From: an uncultured Ruminococcus sp.
GTDB taxonomy: Bacteria > Bacillota > Clostridia > Oscillospirales > Ruminococcaceae
Length of the DNA stretch: 64,000 nucleotides
Reading direction: 5' to 3'
Assembly: GCA_902762785.1 (NCBI GenBank)
Contig: CACWPL010000002.1
Location: forward strand, 1-64,000
The position numbers and the translations under genes were made by a program. Each line of letters starts with the position of its first letter. Position 1 is the stretch's first letter. The notes beneath the pieces were generated by a model that was given only the letters and a program-made list of their open reading frames with translations, searched no databases and was not told the origin of the DNA. Positions 45,351 through 53,711 of this stretch are shown here, one piece after another.

Positions 45351-47423
45351 ATGGCAACTAGCACCTTTACCAATCGTATGAAGGCAGCAGGCATCGCTGC
45401 ACTGATGTGCCTGTCTGTCGCTGCGACGACCATCACCCTCTCCGCGCCCACCATCGAGGCGAACGCGATCAGCGTCGGCGAGGAGCTGGCAGTCAAGGAC
45501 GTCTTCAACGGCTTCACCGCTGACCTGGCATCCTCCGGCGTCAAGAACATCACCCTGACCCTCAAGGCCGACTACACCGGCAACTTCTCCTATGGCTTCG
45601 GTATCGGTACCGCGACCTCTCCCTATTGGTATGAGTGGGACGGCAAGAAGTGGGTCGACACCAAGAACGGCACCGTCGAGGTGCCCGGCGTGGAGGTCGC
45701 TGTCACCGAGGGCAAGGAGTTCACCGTCGTGATCGACACCTCGTCGCTCGACCTGTCCTACAACCCCAAGACCGACCAGTATCCCGGCAAGTATGAGTTC
45801 CGCAACTACTACAGCGGCAAGGGCGGCACCGTGACGGTCGTTTCCGCCGTCGCCAACGGCACGGCCCTGCCGACCGATGCGACCGAGGACACCACCGGCG
45901 AGACCGAGGACACCACCGAGGCGCGCGAGAGCCATCAGAAGACCAGCGCCACCACCGTGAACAAGGTCACCGACGGCAAGTGGAACTTCGTGGACAACGG
46001 CGACGGCACCGGCACCCTGACCGCGACTCTTGCCCGTCAGATCGACTTCGAGAGCCCGCTGACCCTGACCGCCGGCTATGACGAGGACTACTACGCCAAG
46101 CTGAAGGCCGAGGCCGAGGAGGCCGGCGAGACCTTCTCCTACAAGGAGGGCATCGACCCGATCAACAGCCATAAGTTCAACTATAGCGACTTCGGCATCA
46201 ACGGCTCCGCAGTCGGCTCCGAGCTCGGCAGCCGCACGTCCGTGACCGTCGAGTCCATCACCGCGACCATCGAGAGCCCGAATGCGCCCTTCAAGCGCTT
46301 CATGTACGGCGGCGGCCTCGGCGTCGTCAACAAGAGCCCGGCCGACACCGAGTATGCCAAGAAGCTCGCCGAGATCCCCGGTAAGGAGAACGCCGGCTAT
46401 TGGTACAACGACATGGGCGAGTACATGAACGAGGAGGACGACGGCTCCTACGAGTGGTTCCAGTCGCAGGGCGTCGAGTTCGGCATCGAGCCGGGCTTCG
46501 GCTACGACCTCAAGACCCCGGACAGCCAGCTCGGTGAGTGGTTCACCGTGACCTGGGACGTTCCCGAGGCCGTGCTCCCGTATGAGGGCAACGGCGGTAT
46601 CTCCTTCCAGTATTGGTATGGTGAGGAGGACATCGAGGACGGCTATCAGGCCATCGAGGAGTGCCAGCTCGACGGCGCTGTGCTGACCTACACCGAGTCC
46701 GATACCTTCAAGTGCACCGACAGCAAGACCCTCGATGTCAACAAGACCATCGCCGCCGGCGATATGTCCGGTGAGCTGAATCTCGCAGACATGGGCGTTC
46801 GCGACATCGACGATCCGTATGCGTTCGTCTTCACGGTCTCCTCCAAGGCAGAGCTCGACAAGCTGGTCTATGGCGTCGGCATCTCCACCGGCAAGGAGGA
46901 CTTCTCCATGGAGTCGCCCGAGGATGCGAATTGGGACTTCGTGATGTGTGACACCCCGTCCGGCGACATCGACATCGTTTGGTTCGTACCGGCAGGCTAC
47001 AACGTGAACTCCGAGTATGGCAACGTACAGTTCGGCTACTGGTACGGCGGCAAGGAGGGCAAGGAGCAGGATTCCGTCACCCTCAAGTCCGTGACCGTAT
47101 TCTACGGTGAGAACGCAGAGCGTGCCGCTGCCAAGGCGACCACCGAGGCCACCACGGAGCCCACGACCGAGCCGACCACCGAGCCGACCACCGAGGAGCC
47201 CACGCCCGCGCTCACGCCGAACTACGGCGATGCAGACTGCGACGGTGACGTCGACATCCTCGATGTCATCACGCTGAACAAGAGCCTGCTGGGCGGCTTC
47301 ACGCTGAGCGACCAGGGCAAGCTGAACTCCGATGTCGACATCAACAACGAGATCGACACCACTGATGCGCTGAACATCCTCAAGGCCGTCGTCAAGCTCG
47401 TGACCCTGCCCATCACCGACTGA
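45351..47423 (+). CDS. Secreted dockerin-bearing cellulosomal protein with repeated DUF5620-like domains
   Basis: 690 residues. A signal peptide spans about 1-38 (MKAAGIAALMCLSVAATTITL core, then IEANA). Three related beta-rich modules lie at about 40-165, 205-447 and 450-595, each with YWYxW or QYWYG-type aromatic patches; the second carries an insert. Thr/Glu-rich linkers lie at ~176-203 and 597-622. Residues 625-688 are a type I dockerin with two calcium loops (DADCDGDVDILD and DVDINNEIDTTD). The modules resemble DUF5620 of ruminococcal cellulosome proteins and are likely carbohydrate-binding; no catalytic module is visible. It would attach to a cohesin scaffoldin outside the cell. Confidence 0.85.
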   Translation: MATSTFTNRMKAAGIAALMCLSVAATTITLSAPTIEANAISVGEELAVKDVFNGFTADLASSGVKNITLTLKADYTGNFSYGFGIGTATSPYWYEWDGKKWVDTKNGTVEVPGVEVAVTEGKEFTVVIDTSSLDLSYNPKTDQYPGKYEFRNYYSGKGGTVTVVSAVANGTALPTDATEDTTGETEDTTEARESHQKTSATTVNKVTDGKWNFVDNGDGTGTLTATLARQIDFESPLTLTAGYDEDYYAKLKAEAEEAGETFSYKEGIDPINSHKFNYSDFGINGSAVGSELGSRTSVTVESITATIESPNAPFKRFMYGGGLGVVNKSPADTEYAKKLAEIPGKENAGYWYNDMGEYMNEEDDGSYEWFQSQGVEFGIEPGFGYDLKTPDSQLGEWFTVTWDVPEAVLPYEGNGGISFQYWYGEEDIEDGYQAIEECQLDGAVLTYTESDTFKCTDSKTLDVNKTIAAGDMSGELNLADMGVRDIDDPYAFVFTVSSKAELDKLVYGVGISTGKEDFSMESPEDANWDFVMCDTPSGDIDIVWFVPAGYNVNSEYGNVQFGYWYGGKEGKEQDSVTLKSVTVFYGENAERAAAKATTEATTEPTTEPTTEPTTEEPTPALTPNYGDADCDGDVDILDVITLNKSLLGGFTLSDQGKLNSDVDINNEIDTTDALNILKAVVKLVTLPITD

Positions 47424-47446
47424 TCCGGCGACGCACACATGTAACG

Positions 47447-47476
47447 AGAGCCTCCGCTGCGGCGGGGGCTCTTTTT
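47447..47476 (+). terminator. Terminator of the dockerin protein gene
   Basis: AGAGCCTCCGC-TGC-GGCGGGGGCTCT stem followed by a T run. Confidence 0.88.
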
Positions 47477-47494
47477 TGCGATATGGCGAGAAGA

Positions 47495-47523
47495 ACGCCC
47501 GCTGCGGGAGAGGCAGCGGGCGT
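47495..47523 (-). terminator. Terminator of the galK-galE-DUF1836 operon
   Basis: ACGCCCGCTGC (47495-47505) pairs with its complement at 47513-47523. The minus-strand tail TTCTTCTCG is only moderately T-rich. Confidence 0.65.
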
Positions 47524-47526
47524 GGT

Positions 47527-48081
47527 TCAGATGTCCTCGGGGTCCTTCTGGCGGGCGAACTGGGCGGCGAGCGCCTTGGTGATGTTCGCCGTGGCACCGA
47601 CCTGCATGACGAGGTCGTGGATGCGCTTGGAGGAGCCCTCCTCGTCGAGCAGCGGCACAGCGACGCTGTCCATGCTGTCGGCCACGAAATGACAGGCCTT
47701 GATCTGGTTCTCCACGAAGGAATCGTAGCGCTCGCGGAGCACGTCCCCCTCCATCCCGGGCGGGAACATCTGCTCGATCACGGCCATCCCGAGGGCGTCC
47801 TTCAGCGAGCAGATCACGACCAGATAGGCCAGATGCGCCCGGCCGTATTTCTTGCGCACGGGCGGCGGCATGAGCCGCATCTTGACGTAATTATTGATCA
47901 TGGACGCCGTGACCGGCCGGTCGGTCTCCTGGTCGGAGAGGTAGCGATTGATGAGGACGATCATCTGGTCCATGTAGATCTCCAGATCCGGGAAGTCGTC
48001 CCAGCGCGGGAGACGGTAGCGGCGCAGGAAGTCGGTCGCCTCGCCGTAGTGCGCGCGGAAGCTGTCCTTGTCGTAGAGCAT
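47527..48081 (-). CDS. DUF1836 domain protein
   Basis: 184 residues. The segment LPRWDDFPDLEIYMDQMIVLINRYL followed by VTASMINNYVKMRLMP matches DUF1836, a Firmicutes family thought to contain a MerR-like winged helix and so to be a possible regulator. AAAGGAGG precedes the ATG. Last gene of the galK-galE operon, 30 bases after galE. Whether it regulates galactose genes is unknown. Confidence 0.78.
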   Translation of the reverse strand: MLYDKDSFRAHYGEATDFLRRYRLPRWDDFPDLEIYMDQMIVLINRYLSDQETDRPVTASMINNYVKMRLMPPPVRKKYGRAHLAYLVVICSLKDALGMAVIEQMFPPGMEGDVLRERYDSFVENQIKACHFVADSMDSVAVPLLDEEGSSKRIHDLVMQVGATANITKALAAQFARQKDPEDI

Positions 48082-48111
48082 GGCGGCCTCCTTTCTGCAA
48101 GGTCAAGGGGA

Positions 48112-49122
48112 TCAAAGTCCGTTCGGATTTTGCTGCATGAAGCGCCAGCTATCCTCGCACATGGTCGCGATGGTCTCGTGGGCCTCCCAACCGAGGAGCG
48201 CCTTGGCGCGGGACGCGTCGGCGTAGGACGTGGCGATGTCGCCGGGGCGGCGTGCGGTGATCTGGTACTTGATCGGGAAGCCGCAGGCCTTGCTGTAGGC
48301 CTCGACGATCTCCAGAACGGAGACGCCGTTGCCGGTGCCGAGGTTGATCGGCATGAAGCCGGGGTGATTCTTGGCGTAGGCGAGGGCACAGACATGGCCC
48401 TTCGCGAGGTCGACGACGTGGATATAGTCGCGCACGCCGGTGCCGTCGGGCGTGTCGTAGTCATTGCCGAAGACGGAGAGCTGCTCGCGCTTGCCCACAG
48501 CCACCTGGCCGATATAGGGGAGCAGGTTGTTGGGGATGCCGTTGGGATCCTCCCCGATGAGGCCGCTCTTGTGGGCGCCGATGGGATTGAAGTAGCGCAG
48601 CGCCACGACGCGGAATTCCGGGTCGGCGTTGCAGATGTCGTGCAGGATCTGCTCGATCATGACCTTGGTGTAGCCATAAGGATTGGTCGCCGAGGTCGGC
48701 ATGTCCTCCACATAGGGAACGGGGTTGTTCATGCCGTAGACTGTCGCAGACGACGAGAACACGATGGTCTTGCACCCGGCCTTGCGCATGGCATCGAGCA
48801 GGACGAAGGTGCCGTTGAGGTTGTTCTCATAATACTCCAGCGGCTTTGCGACCGACTCGCCGACGGCCTTGAGGCCTGCAAAATGCACGACCGCGTCGAT
48901 CTCCTGCTCGGAGAAGAGCCGCGCAAGAGCATCGGCATCGCGCATGTCGGCCTCGTAGAAGGTGAGGGTCTTGCCGGTGATCCGCTCGACGCGGTGCAGG
49001 CTCTCCTCCTTGGAATTGCTCAGATTATCGAGTACGACGACCTCATAGCCGCTCTCCAGGAACTCGACGCAGGTGTGGCTGCCGATGAATCCGGCACCGC
49101 CGGTGACTAGGATCTTACCCAT
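48112..49122 (-). CDS. galE: UDP-glucose 4-epimerase
   Basis: 336 residues, normal length. It has the NAD-binding GGAGFIGS (8-15), the SSSATVYG catalytic serine region and the YGYTK motif with catalytic Tyr and Lys. It interconverts UDP-glucose and UDP-galactose, serving galactose use and supply of UDP-galactose for surface glycans. Preceded by AGGAGGA. Second gene of the galK operon; galT is not in the window. Confidence 0.96.
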   Translation of the reverse strand: MGKILVTGGAGFIGSHTCVEFLESGYEVVVLDNLSNSKEESLHRVERITGKTLTFYEADMRDADALARLFSEQEIDAVVHFAGLKAVGESVAKPLEYYENNLNGTFVLLDAMRKAGCKTIVFSSSATVYGMNNPVPYVEDMPTSATNPYGYTKVMIEQILHDICNADPEFRVVALRYFNPIGAHKSGLIGEDPNGIPNNLLPYIGQVAVGKREQLSVFGNDYDTPDGTGVRDYIHVVDLAKGHVCALAYAKNHPGFMPINLGTGNGVSVLEIVEAYSKACGFPIKYQITARRPGDIATSYADASRAKALLGWEAHETIATMCEDSWRFMQQNPNGL

Positions 49123-49164
49123 TCGACTTGTCCTCCTTTTGTGGGATAGGATGTATCTGCGTCC

Positions 49165-50448
49165 TCAGCACAGGCAGATGCCGCCTATGCTGCGGATCCG
49201 CATGACGTGGCACGCGCCCTCGCCGAGGATGCGCTCGGTCTTCTCGCGGAACTCGTCGAGCAAGTCGAGCGGGACATAGGCCTGCACGGTCCCGGCGAAG
49301 CCGCCGCCGTGGACACGCACGGCGCCCCGGCTCCCGAGCAGCTCGCCCGCGGCCGCGATGGCGATCGCGACGTCCTGATAGCGCGGCGATGCGTAGGTCG
49401 ACACGTTTTGCAGATACTGGAACGAGGAGGCACCGGAGATGCGGATCTCCTCGAGATATTGCTGGAAATAGCCGTTTTGGAGCGAACGCACGGCCTTCGT
49501 GACGCGCTGGTCGTCGCCGAAATAGTGCAGCGCACGCAGCACGGCGCGGTCGCCGCAGGACGCACGGAGCGCGGGGATCTGGTCGTAGAAGTCGTCATAC
49601 CGCACCTCGGAGAGACGCTCCTTCCCGAGCGCACGCGCCACAGCACGCATCTCCGCCGGGATGGCCGCATAGGCATCGGTCAGGTCGGCGTGATTCGCGC
49701 CGGAATCGAGGATGCAGAGCGCATACCCCTCGGCTGCCAGGTCGACCTGGGTCTTGGTGATCTTGGGGGCGGTCTTGTCGCGGAAGTCGATCTCGATGAC
49801 GCCGCCGACGGCGCTGGCCATCTGGTCCATCAGACCGCAGGGCTTGCCGAAGTAGGCGTTCTCGGCATACTGTCCGATCTGCGCGATCTGGACGGCATCG
49901 ACCGCATCGTCCGCGAAGAAATGGGAGCAGATGTTCCCGACGAGCACCTCGAACGCCGCCGAGGACGACAGTCCCGACCCGCGCAGCACGTTCGACGTGG
50001 TATAGGCATCGAAGCCCGTGACCTCGTAGCCCATCTCGGTGAAGCGGGACGCGATGCCGCGCAGGAGCGAGGCAGAGCTGTTCAGCTCGTCCGGCTGGGG
50101 GGCGAGGTCGGAGAGCTGGACGGAGTCCATCAAAAAGCCCTCGGACTTGAGGCGGAGCTTGTCGTTGTCACGCTTGGCCGCCACGGCGATGATGTCCATA
50201 TCGACCGCCGCCGCGAGCACGCGCCCGCCCTGGTGGTCGGTGTGGTTGCCGCAGAGCTCGGTGCGGCCGGGGGCGGAGAAGAGCGAGATGTCGCTGTCCT
50301 CCCCGAATTCCTCCCCGAAGGCGAGGATCGCGTCCACGAAACGCTGCCGATAGGGGGCGAGCGCCTCCCCCGTGCAGGCGTACATCTGCGAGAGTGTTTC
50401 GTCAAAGGCGCCGCTTTGGAGCGCGGCGATCGTCTGTTTCTGGTCCAT
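49165..50448 (-). CDS. galK: Galactokinase
   Basis: 427 residues, GHMP kinase fold. It shows the substrate motif GRTELCGNHTDHQGG (about 69-83), the ATP loop GSGLSSSAAFE (about 168-178) and the C-terminal VHGGGFAGT. It phosphorylates galactose at C1 in the Leloir pathway. The length exceeds the common ~390 because of a ~40-residue N-terminal extension. The start at 50448 follows AGGAGA. First gene of the operon, with its own promoter. Confidence 0.93.
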   Translation of the reverse strand: MDQKQTIAALQSGAFDETLSQMYACTGEALAPYRQRFVDAILAFGEEFGEDSDISLFSAPGRTELCGNHTDHQGGRVLAAAVDMDIIAVAAKRDNDKLRLKSEGFLMDSVQLSDLAPQPDELNSSASLLRGIASRFTEMGYEVTGFDAYTTSNVLRGSGLSSSAAFEVLVGNICSHFFADDAVDAVQIAQIGQYAENAYFGKPCGLMDQMASAVGGVIEIDFRDKTAPKITKTQVDLAAEGYALCILDSGANHADLTDAYAAIPAEMRAVARALGKERLSEVRYDDFYDQIPALRASCGDRAVLRALHYFGDDQRVTKAVRSLQNGYFQQYLEEIRISGASSFQYLQNVSTYASPRYQDVAIAIAAAGELLGSRGAVRVHGGGFAGTVQAYVPLDLLDEFREKTERILGEGACHVMRIRSIGGICLC

Positions 50449-50533
50449 GCTGTTTCTCCTGTTCCCTTCCATCGGCGCCCAGCGGCGCGAGGCTCATGTC
50501 ACATCAAGCGGGAGGGCAAGGCCTCCTATTTAT

Positions 50534-50562
50534 AGTATATATTACTATTTGTGAAACTGCAA
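50534..50562 (-). promoter_or_regulatory. Promoter of the galK-galE-DUF1836 operon
   Basis: TTGCAG (complement of 50557-50562), 17-bp spacer, TATACT (complement of 50534-50539). Confidence 0.75.
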
Positions 50563-50646
50563 GTGTTTTTTCCAGATATTTTTTCGCGGGAGCACTTTTC
50601 TGCATTTCCCACAAGATCCGCACGAAAAAGCGCGGTTTTGTAGACA

Positions 50647-52446
50647 TCAGCCCACGTCCAGGATCATGCCGCAGAAGGGCGGGAGCGAGAGGACGAAGCT
50701 GCCGTTCTCGCCTTCGATGACGGTGCCGGCGGTGTTGGGACGGGTGCCGTTGTAAATGTCCGCGGAGGTGTCCATGCGGACGGTGAGGCGCTGGGCATCG
50801 CAGTGGAGGACGTAGTGGTCCTGCGGCGCGCCCGCGAAATTGAACACGCCCACGACCGACCCCTTGGACGACCAGCGCTGCATGGCGTAGCAGCAGGGAT
50901 AGTTCTGGTCACTGTCGCGCCACTGGAAGCCGCCCTCGGCGTAGTCGCGCTCATAGAGGGCGGGCTCGGAGAGGTAGAGGGCGTTGAGCTCCTTGATGAA
51001 GCGGTGGAAGGCGTCGTGGATGGGGTATTTGAGGAGGAACCAGTCCTGCTCACGCCGCTCGTCCCACTCGCGGAGCTGGCCGAGCTCGCTGCCCATGAAG
51101 TCGAGGAGCTTGCCGGGGTGGACGGCGTTGTACATATAGAAAGCCCTAGCCTGCGCGAATTTCCCCTCGTAGAGACCGTGCATCTTCTGGAGGACGGTCG
51201 CCTTGCCGTGGACGTTCTCGTCGTGGGAGAAGGGCAGGATGTAGTATTCCGAATGGTAATACATCATCGAGAAGGTCAGCTTGTGGTAGTCGTTGTAGCG
51301 GTAGAGGGGATCGGTCTGGAAATAGCTGAGGGTGTCGTTCATGTAGCCCATGTCCCACTTGTAATCGAAGCCAAGACCGTCGCTCCAGATGGGGGCCGTG
51401 ACCTTGGGAAAGTCCGTGGAATCCTCGGCACAGAGCATACACCCGGGGAACCGCGCCTTGAGTCCGGCGTTCATCGTGCGGATGAAGTCGAGGGCGGAAT
51501 TGTTGACGCCGCACTCCGGCTTGCCGTGCCAGTAGATCATGCGGGAGATGGCGTCCATGCGCAGTCCGTCGAAGTGATACTCCTCGAGCCAATAGCACGC
51601 AGCCGACTGGAGGAACGACCGCACCTCGCCCTTGGAATGGATGAAGTTATAGCTCCCCCACTCGCTGATCCCGGCACCGGCGTCGGGGTACTCATAGAGC
51701 GGCGCCCCATCGAAACGGGCGAGACCGTAGCTGTCCACGGCGAAGTGGACGGGCACGAAGTCCAGCAGCACGCCGATGCCGTTCTGGTGGCAGAGGTCGA
51801 CCATCTCCTTCAGCTCGGCAGCGGTGCCGTAGCGGGACGTGGGGGCGAAGAAGCCGGTGTTCTGGTAGCCCCAGCTCTCATCGGCGGGATGCTCGGCGAT
51901 GGGCATGAGCTCGATGTAGTTGTAGCCCATCTCCTTGCAGTACGGGATCAGCTCGCGCGCGAGCTCGACATAGGTCGGCCACTCGCCGGATTCGTCCGCA
52001 GGGTCGGCCTTTTTCTGACGCCAGGAGCCACAGTGCAGCTCGTAGATGTGGAGCGGACGGTCCTTGCAGTCCGTGCGCTGGCGCATCCAGGCGCTGTCGC
52101 GGAAGCGATAGCCCGAAAGGTCGCGGATGATCGAGCAGAACGCCGGCCGCAGGTCCATCCCGAAGCCGTAGGGGTCGCAGTGCTCCATGCAGACGCCGTC
52201 GCGTCCCCAGATATGATAGAGATAGCGGTCGCCGGGCTTGGCCTGCGGGACCGTGACCTCCCAAAAGTGCTCGTTATAGCAATGATGCATCTCCCAGTCC
52301 TGCCAATCGTTGAAGCTGCCGACGAGCGTGATGCGCGTGGCATGCGGTGCGTAGACACGGAAGACGAAGCCCTCGCGCGTGCGGTGGCAGCCGAGGTGCT
52401 GGTGGGCATCGAAGATCTTGCCTGTGTAGAAACCGTAGATATCCAT
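50647..52446 (-). CDS. glgB: 1,4-alpha-glucan (glycogen) branching enzyme
   Basis: 599 residues. A CBM48-like N-terminal domain (about 25-90, FRVYAPHATRITLVGSFNDW) precedes a GH13 barrel: nucleophile D298 in DGLRMD, acid/base E341, and transition-state aspartate D409 in SHDE. A C-terminal beta domain follows. It makes alpha-1,6 branches in glycogen. It is at the short end of the GH13_8/9 range, having one N-terminal module only. The start at 52446 has GGAGGT about 11 bases upstream. Promoter shared back-to-back with the TetR gene. Confidence 0.93.
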   Translation of the reverse strand: MDIYGFYTGKIFDAHQHLGCHRTREGFVFRVYAPHATRITLVGSFNDWQDWEMHHCYNEHFWEVTVPQAKPGDRYLYHIWGRDGVCMEHCDPYGFGMDLRPAFCSIIRDLSGYRFRDSAWMRQRTDCKDRPLHIYELHCGSWRQKKADPADESGEWPTYVELARELIPYCKEMGYNYIELMPIAEHPADESWGYQNTGFFAPTSRYGTAAELKEMVDLCHQNGIGVLLDFVPVHFAVDSYGLARFDGAPLYEYPDAGAGISEWGSYNFIHSKGEVRSFLQSAACYWLEEYHFDGLRMDAISRMIYWHGKPECGVNNSALDFIRTMNAGLKARFPGCMLCAEDSTDFPKVTAPIWSDGLGFDYKWDMGYMNDTLSYFQTDPLYRYNDYHKLTFSMMYYHSEYYILPFSHDENVHGKATVLQKMHGLYEGKFAQARAFYMYNAVHPGKLLDFMGSELGQLREWDERREQDWFLLKYPIHDAFHRFIKELNALYLSEPALYERDYAEGGFQWRDSDQNYPCCYAMQRWSSKGSVVGVFNFAGAPQDHYVLHCDAQRLTVRMDTSADIYNGTRPNTAGTVIEGENGSFVLSLPPFCGMILDVG

Positions 52447-52569
52447 GGACGTTTGGACCTCCTTGCATCCTCCCGGATGCGGCAGCGGCCGGTCGGCCGC
52501 GATCGAGCGTTTTTTCACGAAAAATGACGCGCGGTCAGGAAACTTTTGTCATTTTCATAGAAAAAAGAC

Positions 52570-52598
52570 TTGCATCTCACTGAAAAAACTGGTATAAT
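52570..52598 (+). promoter_or_regulatory. Promoter of the TetR-family gene
   Basis: TTGCAT, 17-bp spacer, TATAAT (52593-52598). Its -10 is only 3 bases from the -10 of the glgB promoter on the other strand. Confidence 0.85.
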
Positions 52599-52601
52599 TT
52601 T

Positions 52602-52630
52602 ATTATACCCCGCGGAGGAGGAAAATGCAA
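52602..52630 (-). promoter_or_regulatory. Promoter of glgB
   Basis: TTGCAT (complement of 52625-52630), 17-bp spacer, TATAAT (complement of 52602-52607). The two promoters are divergent with overlapping melting regions, so RNA polymerase can hold only one at a time. Confidence 0.85.
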
Positions 52631-52752
52631 TCTGCGTTTTTAGAATGTCGTCGCATAAACGACGGTATCCGAAAAAGATAGTTTTCCTCTCATCCTGGCA
52701 CAGACATCTGCGGGCGGACATATACATATATAATAGATAGGAGGACAACAGC

Positions 52753-53373
52753 ATGGACCTACGGCAGCAGCGGACGCGGCGCAGCATCGTCAATGCCTTC
52801 CTGGCGCTGCGCAGCGAGAAGCCCATCGAGAAGATCACCGTCAGGGAGCTGACCGAGCGGGCACAGATCCACAAGGCGACATTCTACCTGCACTACCACG
52901 ACATCTACGACCTCTCCGAGGCGCTCGAATGGGAGGTGATCGACGACATCCTCCACGGCCTCTCCGACCCGGCGAGCCTCCTGACCGACCCCGACCGCTT
53001 CAATGAGGAGCTCTACTGCCTGCTCATGGCGCACGAGAGCCTGCTCGGGCTCCTGTTCTCCGGCAGCCGCGCGGGGATGCTGGCCGCCCGCCTGGAGCGG
53101 CGCCTCAAGGACTACATCTTCGAGCGCCACCCGGACTACCGCGAGGACCTCGAGAAGAACGTCGTCCTCACCTACCTCATCCACGGCGCCTACCACGCCT
53201 ACATGCAGTACCGTGACCACGATCCCAAGGCCGTGCTGCTCATCATCGACCGCATGGCAGCGTCCGTCCTGAAGCGCTACACTGCCGCCGAGACGCCCCC
53301 GACAGAGGCCTCCCCGGACGCTCCCGCCGCCCCCTCGGACAGTCCTGAAATGGCTGTTTCGGGGAATATATGA
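52753..53373 (+). CDS. TetR/AcrR family transcriptional regulator
   Basis: 206 residues. The N-terminal helix-turn-helix (about 8-55) reads ITVRELTERAQIHKATFYLHYHDIYDL, typical of the TetR subgroup with a C-terminal DUF-type helical domain (about 80-180). The tail is Pro/Ala-rich. AGGAGGA precedes the ATG. It is divergent from glgB with interlocked promoters, so it may control itself and glgB; the ligand is unknown. Confidence 0.88.
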   Translation: MDLRQQRTRRSIVNAFLALRSEKPIEKITVRELTERAQIHKATFYLHYHDIYDLSEALEWEVIDDILHGLSDPASLLTDPDRFNEELYCLLMAHESLLGLLFSGSRAGMLAARLERRLKDYIFERHPDYREDLEKNVVLTYLIHGAYHAYMQYRDHDPKAVLLIIDRMAASVLKRYTAAETPPTEASPDAPAAPSDSPEMAVSGNI

Positions 53374-53405
53374 AGAGACTGTGACCCCAAACAGGGGGTG
53401 CGACC

Positions 53406-53645
53406 ATGCTTCTTTTCAAAAGCATCATACTTTTAGTAAATGTATACAGATCTGAGCGCAAAAAAACGCCAAAAAGAAAGTTAAGTCATTTAATCATCAT
53501 AATAAAAAACTGTGATATGTCCCTCATAAAACTTTTGAAATATACCAAAAGTATACCCCTTGTGGATGATCTGTCAGAAATTCTAAAAAAATTCGGCGGA
53601 TCTATGAAAAAAAGCGGTTGCAATTTTGAATTGCAGATGGTATAA
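53406..53645 (+). CDS. Possible 79-residue basic protein, doubtful
   Basis: An open frame of 79 codons begins with ATG at 53406 after GGGGGTGCG, an acceptable ribosome site. The product is Lys/Ile/Leu-rich with a hydrophobic patch (LIIIIK). Against it: the base composition is that of the AT-rich control region, the stop lies inside the TATAAT of the pilus promoter, and no family is recognised. Confidence 0.2.
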   Translation: MLLFKSIILLVNVYRSERKKTPKRKLSHLIIIIKNCDMSLIKLLKYTKSIPLVDDLSEILKKFGGSMKKSGCNFELQMV

Positions 53646-53646
53646 T
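53618..53646 (+). promoter_or_regulatory. Promoter of the type IV pilus operon
   Basis: TTGCAA, 17-bp spacer, TATAAT (53641-53646); leader of about 58 bases to pilC. Confidence 0.88.
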
Positions 53647-53711
53647 AAAGATACTGGAGTATTATGCTGAAAAATACTCAAATTTCATCATGAACCATTG
53701 GAGGTGGTCAA

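Larger units (their letters stand above)
53374..53711. promoter_or_regulatory. AT-rich intergenic region upstream of the pilus operon
   Basis: This 338-base stretch is clearly richer in A/T than its surroundings, with many A and T tracts. It contains CTTTTCAAAAG (53412-53422) and CTTTTG-N8-CAAAAG (53532-53551), related symmetric motifs, and then the pilus promoter. It looks like an extended control region, perhaps with bent DNA or binding sites for nucleoid proteins. Confidence 0.5.
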
